Shown: positions 24,727 to 33,398, counted from the stretch's first letter. The stretch: 64,000 nt of DNA from Micromonospora sp. WMMD1102 (GCF_029626265.1 NZ_JARUBN010000001.1:7443001-7507000); one strand, 5' to 3'. Notes: generated by a model from the letters alone, not told the origin. Program-made: numbers and translations.

Positions 24727-25929
24727 GTGTCGCAGATGGACCGCAGACGAGCACTCAAACTGCTGGGCGCGCTCGGCGCCACCGGGCTGGCCACCGCGTG
24801 CGGCGGCTCCGACGGCCTGGAGACCGAGGAGCCGCTCAGCGACGAGCCGGTACGAATCGGCATGATTATCGCACAGTCCGGCGTCTACAAGCCAATCGGC
24901 GACGAGATGCTGCGCGGGTTCCAGCTCTACCTGGACCTGAACGACCAGCGACTCGGCGGCCATCCGGTGGATCTGGTCGTCGCCGACGAGGGTGAGACGC
25001 CCGAGTCCGGCCGGGCCGCCCTGGACCAGCTCGTCAAGCAGCGGGTGTTGGCGCTCACCGGAGTGGTCAACTCGGCGGTCCTGCTCGGCCTGCGGGACGC
25101 GGTCGAACAGGCCAAGATCCCGCTGATCGCATCGAACGCGTCCCCGTCGACGTTGCAGAGCGTCGTCTACATCTGGCGTACCTCGTACATCAACGACGAG
25201 CCGGGTCGGGCGTTGGCGCCGTACGTCAAGAACGCGGTCGGGGCGAACGGCCGGGTGGCGATCATCGGCCCGGACTACGACGCCGGCCGCGACTCGGTGC
25301 AGGGCTTCCGGCAGAGCTTCGGGGAGTCCGACGACCGGATCGCCGACCCGGTGATCTGGACGAAGTACTTCCCCGGCAAGCCGGACCGGAATGCCTTCGC
25401 CCCGCACATCAACCAACTGGTCAGCCGCGATCCCGACGCGATCTACTGCTTCTTCTCGGGCGAGTCGGCGGTCGAGTTCCTCAAGAAGCTGCGCCTGGCC
25501 GGTTACCGCGGCCGGATCTACGCGCCGGGCTTCCTGACCGAGGGGTCGGTGCTCGACCAGCTCCGCCGGCCGGAGGCCGAGGGGATCGTGACCTCGCTCA
25601 ACTACTCCGCCGACCTGAACAACGCGGCCAACCGCCGCTTCGCCTCCGCCTTCCGCAAGGCGCACGGCTCGACCCCGACGACGTACGCGATGGCCTCCTA
25701 CGACGCCGCCCAGGTGCTCGACAAGGGGATCCGGATCGCCGGTGCGGATCTCAACCCGTTGCAGCTCAACCTGGCGCTCGGCCGGGTCGGCCAGATCGAC
25801 AGCCCGCGCGGCCTGTGGCAGTTCAACCAGCCTCGTACCCCGCAGCAGAAGTGGTACCTGCGCGAGGTGAAGCCGGACGGGCAGGTGCTCTCCAACGTGC
25901 TGATCAACGAGTTGGCGACGCTCGGCTGA
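24727..25929 (+). CDS. ABC-transporter solute-binding lipoprotein (Peripla_BP_6 type)
   Basis: A 400-residue extracellular ligand-binding protein of the branched-chain-amino-acid/urea receptor family. The twin-arginine-like lipoprotein signal DRRRALKLLGALGATGLATAC ends in the acylated cysteine. It is followed by the family start PVRIGMIIAQSGVYKPIGDE and the sequences VVADEGETPESGRAALDQLV and PLIASNASPST. GTG 24727 has GGGAGG 6 nt upstream; ATG 24736 is an alternative. No permease or ATPase gene is adjacent, so it is an orphan receptor. It lies next to the arginine-related ddaH gene, but the ligand cannot be read. Confidence 0.88.
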   Translation: MSQMDRRRALKLLGALGATGLATACGGSDGLETEEPLSDEPVRIGMIIAQSGVYKPIGDEMLRGFQLYLDLNDQRLGGHPVDLVVADEGETPESGRAALDQLVKQRVLALTGVVNSAVLLGLRDAVEQAKIPLIASNASPSTLQSVVYIWRTSYINDEPGRALAPYVKNAVGANGRVAIIGPDYDAGRDSVQGFRQSFGESDDRIADPVIWTKYFPGKPDRNAFAPHINQLVSRDPDAIYCFFSGESAVEFLKKLRLAGYRGRIYAPGFLTEGSVLDQLRRPEAEGIVTSLNYSADLNNAANRRFASAFRKAHGSTPTTYAMASYDAAQVLDKGIRIAGADLNPLQLNLALGRVGQIDSPRGLWQFNQPRTPQQKWYLREVKPDGQVLSNVLINELATLG

Positions 25930-25973
25930 CGGTCAGCACGGCAGGGCAGGACGCGGCGTCGCGGCGGGATGGC

Positions 25974-26798
25974 TCAGGCGCGGAGTTCGGCGACGCAGCA
26001 CTTGATGCTGCCGCCGCCCTTCTTCAGCTCGGCCAGTTCGACCGGGACCGGCAGGTGACCGGCCGCGGCGACCTTCGCCGCCATCCCGCTGGCCTCGCTG
26101 TTCAGCACCACGTGCCGGCCGTCGCTGACCAGGTTCAGCCCGAACGCGAACGCGTCGACCTCGTCGGCCAGAACCGCGTCCGGGAAGAGCTGGGCCAGTA
26201 CCCGCTGGGCGGCGACCGAGAACGCCGGCGGGAAGTACGCGATGTTGCCGTCGTCGAGCGGGGCCAGCGCGGTGTCCAGGTGGTAGAAGCGCGGGTCCAC
26301 CAGGCGCAGCGAGACGACCGGCCGACCCAGCGCCTCCTGCGCCTCGGCGTGCGCGGCCAGCTCGGTGCGGAAGCCGTACCCGGCCAGGATCAGGCCGCCG
26401 TGCGCCGCCGGGAGGTACGCGAAGTCGCCCTCGCCCTCGTTGATCTCGGCGGGTGCGACGAACGGCCAGCCGTGCTCGTCGTAGAAGGCCCGGTGCGCCG
26501 CCGCCTCGGCGGTCCGCTGGGGGTGCCGGAACCGGGCGCCGTAGACGGTGCCGTCGACCACGAAGGCGCCGTTGGCCGCGTAGACCATGTCCGGCAGCCC
26601 GGGTTCCGGGTGGAGTTCGTGCACGGTGTGACCGAGACCGAGCAGCGCCTCCCGCAGTCCGTGCCACTGCTTGACCGCCAGCTCCCGGTCGACCGGGGTG
26701 TCGGTGTCCATCCACGGGTTGATCGCGTACTCCACGGTGAAGTACTCCGGCGGACACAGAAGATATGTCCGCTTTCTTGGGATCCTCGGCTGGTTCAC
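25974..26798 (-). CDS. ddaH: Dimethylarginine dimethylaminohydrolase / arginine-type guanidino hydrolase
   Basis: A 274-residue amidinotransferase-fold hydrolase that splits methylated arginine to citrulline and methylamines; close relatives also act on arginine. Key motifs: PDMVYAANGAFVV with the acidic residue, INEGEGDFAYLPA, FYHLDTALAPLDDG with the catalytic histidine, VLNSEASGMAAKV, and the nucleophile in GGSIKCCVAELR (Cys267 or 268). GTG 26798 follows a TACCCT -10 box by 7 nt. It is divergent from an Lrp/AsnC gene, the same arrangement as Rv2323c-Rv2324 in mycobacteria, so Lrp-type control by amino acids is likely. Confidence 0.88.
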   Translation of the reverse strand: MNQPRIPRKRTYLLCPPEYFTVEYAINPWMDTDTPVDRELAVKQWHGLREALLGLGHTVHELHPEPGLPDMVYAANGAFVVDGTVYGARFRHPQRTAEAAAHRAFYDEHGWPFVAPAEINEGEGDFAYLPAAHGGLILAGYGFRTELAAHAEAQEALGRPVVSLRLVDPRFYHLDTALAPLDDGNIAYFPPAFSVAAQRVLAQLFPDAVLADEVDAFAFGLNLVSDGRHVVLNSEASGMAAKVAAAGHLPVPVELAELKKGGGSIKCCVAELRA

Positions 26799-26805
26799 GG
26801 ATCCA

Positions 26806-26811
26806 AGGGTA
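26806..26811 (-). promoter_or_regulatory. -10 box (TACCCT) of ddaH
   Basis: On the minus strand TACCCT ends 7 nt before GTG 26798. The 67-bp divergent gap to the Lrp gene must hold both promoters and any Lrp sites. Confidence 0.5.
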
Positions 26812-26865
26812 GGTACGGTACAGGTTTACTAACAGCCAGAACTGTTGCCTGAGAGAGGCGGAACG

Positions 26866-27324
26866 TTGCAGATCGACGGCGTGGACCAGCGAATCATTGC
26901 TTCGCTCGTCGCCGACGCCCGCGCCTCGTACGCGGAGATCGGCTCCCGGGTCTCGCTCTCCGCTCCGGCGGTGAAGCGGCGGGTCGACCGGCTGCGGGCG
27001 GCCGGGGTCATCCGGGGATTCACCACCGTCATCGACCCGGCGGCGGTCGGCTGGAGCACCGAGGCGTTCGTGGAGTTGTTCTGCACCGGGCGGACGACGC
27101 CGACCCAGATCACCGTGGCGACCCGGCGGCATCCCGAGGTGGTCGCCGCCTACACCGTCTCCGGCGAGGCCGACGCGCTGGTCCACCTGCGGGCGGCCGA
27201 CATCGCCCACCTGGAGCAGGCGCTGGAGCGGCTCCGCGCCGAGCCCTTCGTCACCTCCACCCGGAGCATGATCGTGCTGTCCCGGCTGGTCGACTCGCCA
27301 ACCGTCGCACCCGCTCCGGCCTGA
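26866..27324 (+). CDS. Lrp/AsnC-family transcriptional regulator
   Basis: A 152-residue feast/famine regulator: N-terminal HTH (LDQRIIASLVADARASYAEI is nearly the family consensus; here VDQRIIASLVADARA, then VSLSAPAVKRRVDRLRAAGV) and a C-terminal RAM ligand domain (VVAAYTVSGEADALVHLRAA, FVTSTRSMIVLSRLV). TTG 26866 is chosen since it yields the typical short N terminus and has GAGAGGCGG about 8 nt upstream; TTG 26845 is possible. Being divergent from ddaH, it probably regulates that gene in response to arginine or a related amino acid. Confidence 0.88.
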   Translation: MQIDGVDQRIIASLVADARASYAEIGSRVSLSAPAVKRRVDRLRAAGVIRGFTTVIDPAAVGWSTEAFVELFCTGRTTPTQITVATRRHPEVVAAYTVSGEADALVHLRAADIAHLEQALERLRAEPFVTSTRSMIVLSRLVDSPTVAPAPA

Positions 27325-27387
27325 CCGACGCGGGAAGCGGCGCGGCCCGACCGACGCGGGAAGGGGTGGGGAAGTGGAGCGGGAACC

Positions 27388-29445
27388 GTGGGCGCGGTAC
27401 GCCGCGTCGAACCGGACATGACTCCTGGACGGGGAACTCGATCCGGCGCCGCCACCGGTACGGCGATCGTCGCCGGTCTGACACTGACCGGCACACTGCT
27501 CAGCGGCTGCACCTCCGCGCCGGAGCCCGCACCGTCGCCGTCGCGCGACCCCGGGGTACCGGCCGGCGGGATGCGGCTGGTCGCCTTCGACTCCTGCGCG
27601 AGCGCACTCGCCGGGTTGCGGTCCGCGGCCAGGGCGCACGTCGGGCCGTACGGGCTGCCGGGCGGGCTCGAACCCGCGTTCCAGGCCACCGACGGTGGCG
27701 CCGAACGTGCCGCCGGTGCCGACATGTCCGCCGCCGACGCCGCCGCCCCCAAGGCGAACTCCGGCTACTCCGGCACCAACACCCACGAGGCCGGGGTGGA
27801 CGAGCCGGACCTGGTGAAGACCGACGGCCGGCGCATCGTGACGGTCGCCGGGGGCACGCTGCGGGTGATCGATCCGGCGAGCCGGCGGCTGACCGGCACC
27901 CTGCGGCTGGACACCGACCCGGACGACGGCTGGGCCGACGCCGACCTGCTGCTGCACGGCGACCGGGCGCTGGTGCTGGTCCGGGAACACGGGATCGCCT
28001 ATCGCGGCGGTGTCCGGCCGGGCCGGCCCGGGGTACCGCCGGCCGACGACCAACAGGCCATCGCCGGCCCCCGGCTGGTCCTGGTCGACCTGGCCGGCCC
28101 GCCGAAGGTCGTCGGCGACTTCCGGATCGACGGTGGGCTGGTCGACGCCCGGCAGGTCGGCCCGACGGTCCGGGTGGTGATCCGCTCCCGGCCCCGGCTC
28201 GACTTCCCGCTGAACAAGGGAGCGGGGCCGGTCGACGAGAAGAAGAACCTCGCCGCCAACCGGAAGATCATCGACCGGGCGCCCGTCGACGCCTGGCTGC
28301 CCCGTTACGAGACCAGCACGGGCGGCGGCGGACAGGTCAGCACCGGGCGGGTCGGCTGTGACCGGCTGAGCCGGCCGGCCGTCTACTCCGGCACCTCGAT
28401 CGTCACCCTGCTCAGCTTCGACCTCGGCGCCGCCGGCCTCGGCGACGGCGACCCGGTGGCGGTGGCCGCCGACGGCGACACCGTCTACAGCAACGGGTCC
28501 CGGCTCTATCTCGCCAGCGACCAGCGCTGGCGGGTACTCCCGGCGCTGACCGCCGCCGACCGGGGGCCCGACCCGAAGGACGAGCAGACCGAGATCTACC
28601 AGTTCGACGTCTCCGGCACCGGCCGACCCCGCTACGTCACCGCCGCCACCGTGCCGGGTTGGCTGGTCAACCAGTACGCGCTCTCGGAGTGGGACGGGCA
28701 CCTGCGGGTGGCCACCACCACGGGGCGTACCTGGGGGGAGAAGCCGAAGTCCAGTTCCGCGGTGTACGTGCTGCGCGCCGACGGGCGGACGCTTACCGAG
28801 ACCGGCCGGGTCACCGGGCTGGGCAAGGGCGAACGCATCTACAGCGTGCGGTTCGTCGAGGGCACCGGTTACGTGGTCACCTTCCGGCAGACCGACCCGC
28901 TGTACACAGTGGACCTGCGTGACCCCGGGAAGCCGAAGGTCACCGGCGAGTTGAAGATCACCGGGTATTCGTCGTACCTGCATCCGGCCGGTAACGGGCG
29001 GCTGATCGGGATCGGCCAGGAGGCGAACGCGCAGGGGCGGACCGAGGGCACCCAGGTCTCCCTCTTCGACGTCTCCGACCTGACCAGGCCGACCCGGATC
29101 GCCCAGCACCACGTCCGGTACGGCCACTCCGAGGCCGAGTTCGACCCACACGCGTTCCTCTACTGGCCGGCCGACGGCACCCTGGTGGTGCCGGTGAGCA
29201 GGTACGAGCCGACCGGCGTCGACGGCGGGTCCGCACCCGTCGGCGGCGCACTGGTGCTTCGGGTCGCCGACGGCGGCTTCACCGAGAGCGGGCTGGTCGC
29301 GCACCCGAAGCCGCGTACCAACGACACGAGCGGGCTGATCCGCCGGTCGTTGATGGTCGACGGGGTGCTCTGGACCGTCTCGGACGCGACCGTCCAGGCG
29401 ACCGACCTCGGCACCCTCGGCACGCTGGGCACGATCCCGCTGTGA
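27388..29445 (+). CDS. Secreted beta-propeller lipoprotein (PF09826 family)
   Basis: A 685-residue exported lipoprotein: signal GTAIVAGLTLTGTLLSGC with the acylated Cys at about 42, a Pro/Ser linker, then the hallmark THEAGVDEPDLVKTDGRRI of the secreted C-terminal beta-propeller family and a series of blade strands (VATVPGWLVNQYALSEWDG, SVRFVEGTGYVVTFRQTDPL, KITGYSSYLHPAGNGRLIGI). Function is unknown in the family. GTG 27388 has GGAG 9 nt upstream; ATG 27418 is an alternative. It stands alone between the Lrp gene and the YbjN gene. Confidence 0.87.
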   Translation: MGAVRRVEPDMTPGRGTRSGAATGTAIVAGLTLTGTLLSGCTSAPEPAPSPSRDPGVPAGGMRLVAFDSCASALAGLRSAARAHVGPYGLPGGLEPAFQATDGGAERAAGADMSAADAAAPKANSGYSGTNTHEAGVDEPDLVKTDGRRIVTVAGGTLRVIDPASRRLTGTLRLDTDPDDGWADADLLLHGDRALVLVREHGIAYRGGVRPGRPGVPPADDQQAIAGPRLVLVDLAGPPKVVGDFRIDGGLVDARQVGPTVRVVIRSRPRLDFPLNKGAGPVDEKKNLAANRKIIDRAPVDAWLPRYETSTGGGGQVSTGRVGCDRLSRPAVYSGTSIVTLLSFDLGAAGLGDGDPVAVAADGDTVYSNGSRLYLASDQRWRVLPALTAADRGPDPKDEQTEIYQFDVSGTGRPRYVTAATVPGWLVNQYALSEWDGHLRVATTTGRTWGEKPKSSSAVYVLRADGRTLTETGRVTGLGKGERIYSVRFVEGTGYVVTFRQTDPLYTVDLRDPGKPKVTGELKITGYSSYLHPAGNGRLIGIGQEANAQGRTEGTQVSLFDVSDLTRPTRIAQHHVRYGHSEAEFDPHAFLYWPADGTLVVPVSRYEPTGVDGGSAPVGGALVLRVADGGFTESGLVAHPKPRTNDTSGLIRRSLMVDGVLWTVSDATVQATDLGTLGTLGTIPL

Positions 29446-29548
29446 TCCGCCGGTCCCGCCACCGCCGACAAAACGCCGGTGCCGCCGCCCGGGACGCCGC
29501 CGATGCCGCCGCCCGGGACGCCGCCGGTGCCGCCGGGCGGGACGGCGG

Positions 29549-30673
29549 TTACAGGTACATCCCGGTCCGGTGCTCGCCCGCGTCCCGGTGCGGCGGCTTG
29601 TCGCCCTCGCCGAAGAACCGCCGGCCGCCGAACTCGCCGTGCAGCCGGTCGTCCAGCTCGTCGGCGAGCCCGGTCATCACCTGGACGGCGAGCATCAGGT
29701 GGGTGGCCTGGAAGTTACGGCCGAAGACCGGGATGGAGGCCCAGACGGTGTCGTTGGTGCAGTAGAGGCGCCCGATCGGCATCCGGTTGGTCAGCTCGGA
29801 GAGCTTGACGTAGAGCTGTTCGGTCGGCTCGACCTCGGTGAGCACCGGGGAGAAGACGTCGACAAGCGGCGGATTGTCCCGGACCCGTACGAAGACCATC
29901 GCCGAGCCGGCCCGGATGCCGATGTCGCCGTCGGAGTCGAGCTGGAGCTGGTCCGCCGACGACTTCAGCATCGCCGAGACCACCGTCCGGACCCGGTCCT
30001 CCAGGGCCAGCGTGTCGTTGCCGCTCTGCGCGGCCCTGGCCACCGCGAGCGCCTCGTCGAGGTCGAGGTCGAGGGTCGGGTCCGCCGCGACCTCGGGCCG
30101 GGCGGTGCCGAGCGGCTCGACGGGTATCGGCTCGTCGGACTCGTCGTGCACCAGGAAGACGAGGAAGGCCGGGTGCGGTGCGCCGTACACGTCGCGCAGG
30201 GTCCGCGACACGGTGGTGGCCAGCCGGGGCGCCTCGGCTGTACTGGCCCGCATCCCGAAGTGCTCACCGGAGCCCTCGACCACCCCGGGCGGCGACCAGC
30301 CGAGGGCGATCATGTCGGCGATCGCGGACCGGTCCAGGCGATAGCCCTGGGGCAGTACGGCGTTGCCCACCGCCCGCAGGTCGACCCGGTCGTCCACGCC
30401 CAGCTCGATGCTGAGCGAGTAGACGGCGTCCCCGGTGCCGGAGGCGGTGGGATCGAGGGTGAGTGCGATCCGGGTGCCGGTGGGCAGGCCGCGCAGCTGG
30501 CCGGCGAGGGCCCGGGCGAACTCCTGCCACGCCTCGGTCACCTTCACCCGAAGGTCGGCGGTGGTCGGCTCGTCGAGGAGGATCGATTCGTGGTGCTCGA
30601 TCGGGCCCCCCTTCGCCGTCGGGCCTCCCCCGGTCACTTCGTCCCGCGGCGCCGCAGGGTTGTCAGCCGCCAT
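29549..30673 (-). CDS. YbjN / type III secretion chaperone-like domain protein
   Basis: A 374-residue cytoplasmic protein with two parts: a divergent N-terminal domain (about 45-190; LRVKVTEAWQEFARALAGQL) and a C-terminal YbjN-like domain (about 225-350; VRTVVSAMLKSSADQLQLD, FVRVRDNPPLVDVFSPVLTE, ELTNRMPIGRLYCTNDTVWA). YbjN domains resemble type III secretion chaperones but occur in bacteria without such systems, and their function is unknown. The ATG has GGAGG 7 nt upstream. The tail ends in a His/Asp-rich stretch. Its gene faces the propeller gene tail to tail. Confidence 0.78.
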   Translation of the reverse strand: MAADNPAAPRDEVTGGGPTAKGGPIEHHESILLDEPTTADLRVKVTEAWQEFARALAGQLRGLPTGTRIALTLDPTASGTGDAVYSLSIELGVDDRVDLRAVGNAVLPQGYRLDRSAIADMIALGWSPPGVVEGSGEHFGMRASTAEAPRLATTVSRTLRDVYGAPHPAFLVFLVHDESDEPIPVEPLGTARPEVAADPTLDLDLDEALAVARAAQSGNDTLALEDRVRTVVSAMLKSSADQLQLDSDGDIGIRAGSAMVFVRVRDNPPLVDVFSPVLTEVEPTEQLYVKLSELTNRMPIGRLYCTNDTVWASIPVFGRNFQATHLMLAVQVMTGLADELDDRLHGEFGGRRFFGEGDKPPHRDAGEHRTGMYL

Positions 30674-30798
30674 AGTCGCCTCCGTCCGTCAGGGCACCGC
30701 ACACCCTACCCAGCCGGCCGGTCGGCCGGGATAGTGCGGACCCCGATCGGACACTAGATGATCCATTGGCCGGCGGGCCGGGAGGCACTTCCGGTTCG

Positions 30799-30842
30799 GC
30801 GTGATTCCACGGTGTCATCCTGATGACACCGTGGAATCACGC
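30799..30842. terminator. Long perfect hairpin downstream of the esterase gene
   Basis: A 21-bp perfect stem with a 2-nt loop (left arm starts GCGTGATTCCACGG). It is the likely end of the minus-strand esterase transcript and shields the next gene; it could equally be a repeat element. Confidence 0.7.
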
Positions 30843-30873
30843 TCGAACGGCATATGCCTTTCCGGCCTCGCGG

Positions 30874-31761
30874 CTAGCGACGGGAGGTCGCGGCGAAGAA
30901 CTCCCACATCGCGGTGGTGGCGTCGACGGCGGCCGGAAAGCCACTCGCAGACGGCCAGGCGTGCCCCATCCCGTTCACCGTGTAGTCGACGACCTGGCTG
31001 CCGTCCGGGCAGGTGCTGCTCGTACGGTTCACCGTCCGGCCTCCGTCGACCCAGGCTGGCGTCCCGACGGTGCAGTTCAGGTTCTTCTGCCAACGGGACA
31101 GCCCGGAGTACATCCGGGTGGAGTTGCGGTCCTCCCGGCCGATGAAGGTGATCAGACCGACCGGCCTGCCCGGCTTGTAGTTCGGGTCACTTGCGGCAGG
31201 GCCGGCGGCGAACGCCCCGCTGACCGGCGCGATCGCCGCGAACACCTCGGGTGCCTCGACCCCGAGCGCGTACGTCAGCTCGCCGCCAGAGGAGAACCCC
31301 GTCGCGTAGACCCTGGCCGGGTCGACCGACCACTCCTTGACCATCTTGTCGACCAGCGCCCGGACGAAGTTGATGTCGTCGCCCTGCTCGGTTGCTCGGC
31401 TGAACTGCTTGTCCAGCGCCTTCGGATAGGCGACCAGGAAACCTTCGGTGTCGGCGAGGGCGTCGAGCCCGCTGATGTCCCGTAGCCCTTCGGGGCTCTG
31501 GTCGGTCCCGTGCAGGGCCACGACCAGCGGGGTGGGCGCTCCGGGGCGGTAGCCGGCCGGGGCGTGCAGCGCCCAGGTCCGTTCCTTGCCGGCCCAGTCG
31601 ATCGCCAGGGTGTGGTCGCCGGGCGCCGGAGAGACCGCCGGTCGGGCTGCCCGGGGCGCACCCGGGTCGGCGCAGCAGTCTTCCGTACCGCAGGCCGCGG
31701 TCGTGCCAATAATCGCCAACAACGCGATCGCCGTCAGGATGGATCGTCCAACGCTGCGCAT
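30874..31761 (-). CDS. Secreted lipoprotein esterase (PHB-depolymerase / LpqC family)
   Basis: A 295-residue alpha/beta hydrolase anchored by a lipobox (ILTAIALLAIIGTTAAC, Cys about 24). The catalytic elbow is GFSSGGELTY, the oxyanion strand PLVVALHGTDQSP, and the acid/His region ends with YTVNGMGHAWPS. The family includes polyhydroxybutyrate depolymerases, feruloyl esterases and mycobacterial LpqC; the natural substrate is uncertain. Four cysteines in the second half (LNCTVG, STCPDG and others) may form disulfides. It is divergent from a PadR regulator whose operator lies between them, so it is a good candidate target of that regulator. Confidence 0.85.
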   Translation of the reverse strand: MRSVGRSILTAIALLAIIGTTAACGTEDCCADPGAPRAARPAVSPAPGDHTLAIDWAGKERTWALHAPAGYRPGAPTPLVVALHGTDQSPEGLRDISGLDALADTEGFLVAYPKALDKQFSRATEQGDDINFVRALVDKMVKEWSVDPARVYATGFSSGGELTYALGVEAPEVFAAIAPVSGAFAAGPAASDPNYKPGRPVGLITFIGREDRNSTRMYSGLSRWQKNLNCTVGTPAWVDGGRTVNRTSSTCPDGSQVVDYTVNGMGHAWPSASGFPAAVDATTAMWEFFAATSRR

Positions 31762-31798
31762 CAGTGCCCCGTTCGATGTGCCCTTGCTAGTCGCGAGA

Positions 31799-31818
31799 CT
31801 ATGTCAGAATCGACATAG
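31799..31818. promoter_or_regulatory. PadR-type operator (ATGT-N8-ACAT)
   Basis: Inverted repeat CTATGTC / GACATAG with a 6-nt centre contains ATGT-N8-ACAT at 31801-31816, the consensus bound by PadR regulators. It lies in the 82-bp gap between the divergent esterase and padR-like genes and could control both. Confidence 0.75.
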
Positions 31819-31843
31819 CATTGCCGCTCCGGGAGATAACAGT

Positions 31844-32464
31844 TTGGCTACCGTCAGTACGCTGGGTTGCGCCCTGCTCTGCGCCCTCCACCGTGGCTCG
31901 CTCACCGGCTACGAGCTGGTCCAGCGGATGCGCAAGCCGATCGGCTACTACTGGACCGCCCAGCAGAGCCAGATCTATCCCGAACTGGCCCGGCTGTCGG
32001 CGAGCGGGCTCATCGAGCACGACGCCGAGGCCGGGCCGGGGCCACGGCAGCGCAAGACACACCGGCTCACCGACGTCGGCCGCGAGGCGTTGGCCGCCTG
32101 GCTGGTCGAGCCGCCCGCGCCCCGGGCCTTGCGGGACGAGGCGATCCTCAAGACGTACGCGCTGGCCGCAGCCGATCCCGACGGGATGCGCGAGTTCTAT
32201 CTCGCCGAGGCCGAGGTCTACCAGCGCCGGCTGGACGACTTCCGGGCACAGCACGCCGACCTGCTGTCCCGGCACGCGGACGATCCGCTGCATCCGCAGT
32301 TCGGCGCCTTCGCCACCCTGGAGCTGGCGCTGGCCGGCACACTGCCACGGATCCAGTGGTGCCGGTGGATGGCCGACCGGATGACCGAACTCGCCCGGCT
32401 CCGCCGCGAGGGCCGGACCTGGCCGCCCACCCCGCCCGGGTCGCTGGCAGACCTGCCCAGCTAG
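31844..32464 (+). CDS. PadR-family transcriptional regulator
   Basis: A 206-residue PadR regulator: winged HTH at residues 1-85 (ALLCALHRGSLTGYELVQRM, YWTAQQSQIYPELARLSASG, RKTHRLTDVGREALAAWL) followed by the C-terminal Vir_act_alpha_C helices (FYLAEAEVYQRRLDDFRAQH) used for dimerisation. TTG 31844 has GGGAG about 9 nt upstream and gives the normal family length; earlier in-frame codons would read through the operator. It sits beside its own consensus operator and is divergent from the esterase lipoprotein, so autoregulation plus esterase control is likely. Its end overlaps the convergent DUF6457 gene by 4 nt. Confidence 0.87.
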   Translation: MATVSTLGCALLCALHRGSLTGYELVQRMRKPIGYYWTAQQSQIYPELARLSASGLIEHDAEAGPGPRQRKTHRLTDVGREALAAWLVEPPAPRALRDEAILKTYALAAADPDGMREFYLAEAEVYQRRLDDFRAQHADLLSRHADDPLHPQFGAFATLELALAGTLPRIQWCRWMADRMTELARLRREGRTWPPTPPGSLADLPS

Positions 32465-32712
32465 GCGCCGGTGTCGCCGTTCTCTGCCGGCCAGCGGGCG
32501 GCCAGGTCTGCGAGACCGGCCGCCGCCACCGCCGGGTCCGCGCCGCGACCGACCGCGACCCCGAGCAGGTACGCCGTGACCGGTGCGCCGGGCCGGAGCA
32601 CGTTGTGCGCCACGTCGCGGGCCAGGTCGAGTACCCGGGGCACGTCGACGTCGGCCGGCTCCAGGTCGAGTTCGGCACAGGCCGCCGCCACCCAGCGGTC
32701 CATCGCGTTCAT
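32461..32712 (-). CDS. DUF6457 family protein, coupled to mobA
   Basis: An 83-residue acidic protein with a DUF6457 core (MDRWVAAACAELDLEP, VLDLARDVAHNVLRPGAPVT, YLLGVAVGRGADP). Such genes regularly accompany molybdopterin genes in actinobacteria, but their role is unknown. ATG 32712 overlaps the mobA stop (ATGA), giving tight coupling; GTG 32721 is an alternative start. Its 3' end overlaps the padR-like gene on the other strand by 4 nt, so there is no room for a terminator between them. Confidence 0.78.
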   Translation of the reverse strand: MNAMDRWVAAACAELDLEPADVDVPRVLDLARDVAHNVLRPGAPVTAYLLGVAVGRGADPAVAAAGLADLAARWPAENGDTGA

Positions 32713-33338
32713 CTGATCCACTCCTCCGCCCGGCGTACGTCGTCCTCAGTGTCGCAGTCGAACCAGGGCGGCGGCCCCGTCCCCCGCCACCCCACCGTGC
32801 CGACGGTCAGTTCGGCGACCAGCGCACGCATCGACGTACCGGTGAGCACGCCGTCGCGACCGGCGGCCAGCCGGGTCAACGCGGCCCGTAGCGGCGCCAC
32901 CCGCCAGACCCCGCAGAGGAACTGCCCCCGCCCGTCCTCGTCGACGTAGACCACGCCGTCGGCCTCGGCAGCCCGGACCAGCGCGGTACGCAGCCGGCGC
33001 ACCGCGTCCGGGGTCAGCAACGGCAGGTCGGCGGCAAGCAGGGCGACGACGCCCGTGGGGAGCAGGGTCAGGCCGGCGGCGAGGGCGGCGACCGGGCCGC
33101 CGCCGGACGGTTGCTCACGTGTCGTCAATGTTCCCGCCGGGAGGTCACCGGCCGGGCCGACCACTATCCGGGGATCGGCGTCGGCGACCGCCGCGAGTAC
33201 CCGGTCCAGCATCGGCCGGCCCCCCACCGGCAACGCCGGCTTGTCCGCGCCACCCATCCGGCGGGCGGCCCCGCCGGCCAGCACCACCGCCGCGTACCGG
33301 GGCGGAGCGGGTGGGATGGACGACTCCAGACCGGTCAT
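32709..33338 (-). CDS. mobA: Molybdenum cofactor guanylyltransferase
   Basis: Attaches GMP from GTP to molybdopterin to make the guanine dinucleotide cofactor used by formate dehydrogenase-type enzymes; 209 residues. The nucleotide-binding start is AAVVLAGGAARRMGGADKPAL, followed by the metal-binding LLAADLPLLTPDAV and a C-terminal DTEDDVRRAEEW. ATG 33338 lies 6 nt after a TACCGT -10 box. It overlaps the next gene by 4 nt. Divergent from fdhD after 60 bp, consistent with joint use in formate dehydrogenase maturation. Confidence 0.9.
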   Translation of the reverse strand: MTGLESSIPPAPPRYAAVVLAGGAARRMGGADKPALPVGGRPMLDRVLAAVADADPRIVVGPAGDLPAGTLTTREQPSGGGPVAALAAGLTLLPTGVVALLAADLPLLTPDAVRRLRTALVRAAEADGVVYVDEDGRGQFLCGVWRVAPLRAALTRLAAGRDGVLTGTSMRALVAELTVGTVGWRGTGPPPWFDCDTEDDVRRAEEWIR

Positions 33339-33344
33339 CCGGTA

Positions 33345-33350
33345 ACGGTA
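33345..33350 (-). promoter_or_regulatory. -10 box (TACCGT) of mobA
   Basis: On the minus strand TACCGT ends 6 nt before the mobA ATG (leaderless). Confidence 0.45.
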
Positions 33351-33398
33351 ACCGGGCTTGCCGCGAGAGCCGGCGGGTCGCGAGGCAGGATTGTGGGC

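Noticed and set aside
25933..29304. Very long minus-strand open frame (over 1100 codons)
   Set aside because: It runs antisense to ddaH's other frame, the Lrp gene and the propeller gene, with no protein-family motif; a shadow caused by high GC.
30799..30842. Perfect 21-bp palindrome as an insertion-sequence end
   Set aside because: No second copy, no transposase and no target duplication were seen; its place after a stop codon fits a terminator better.
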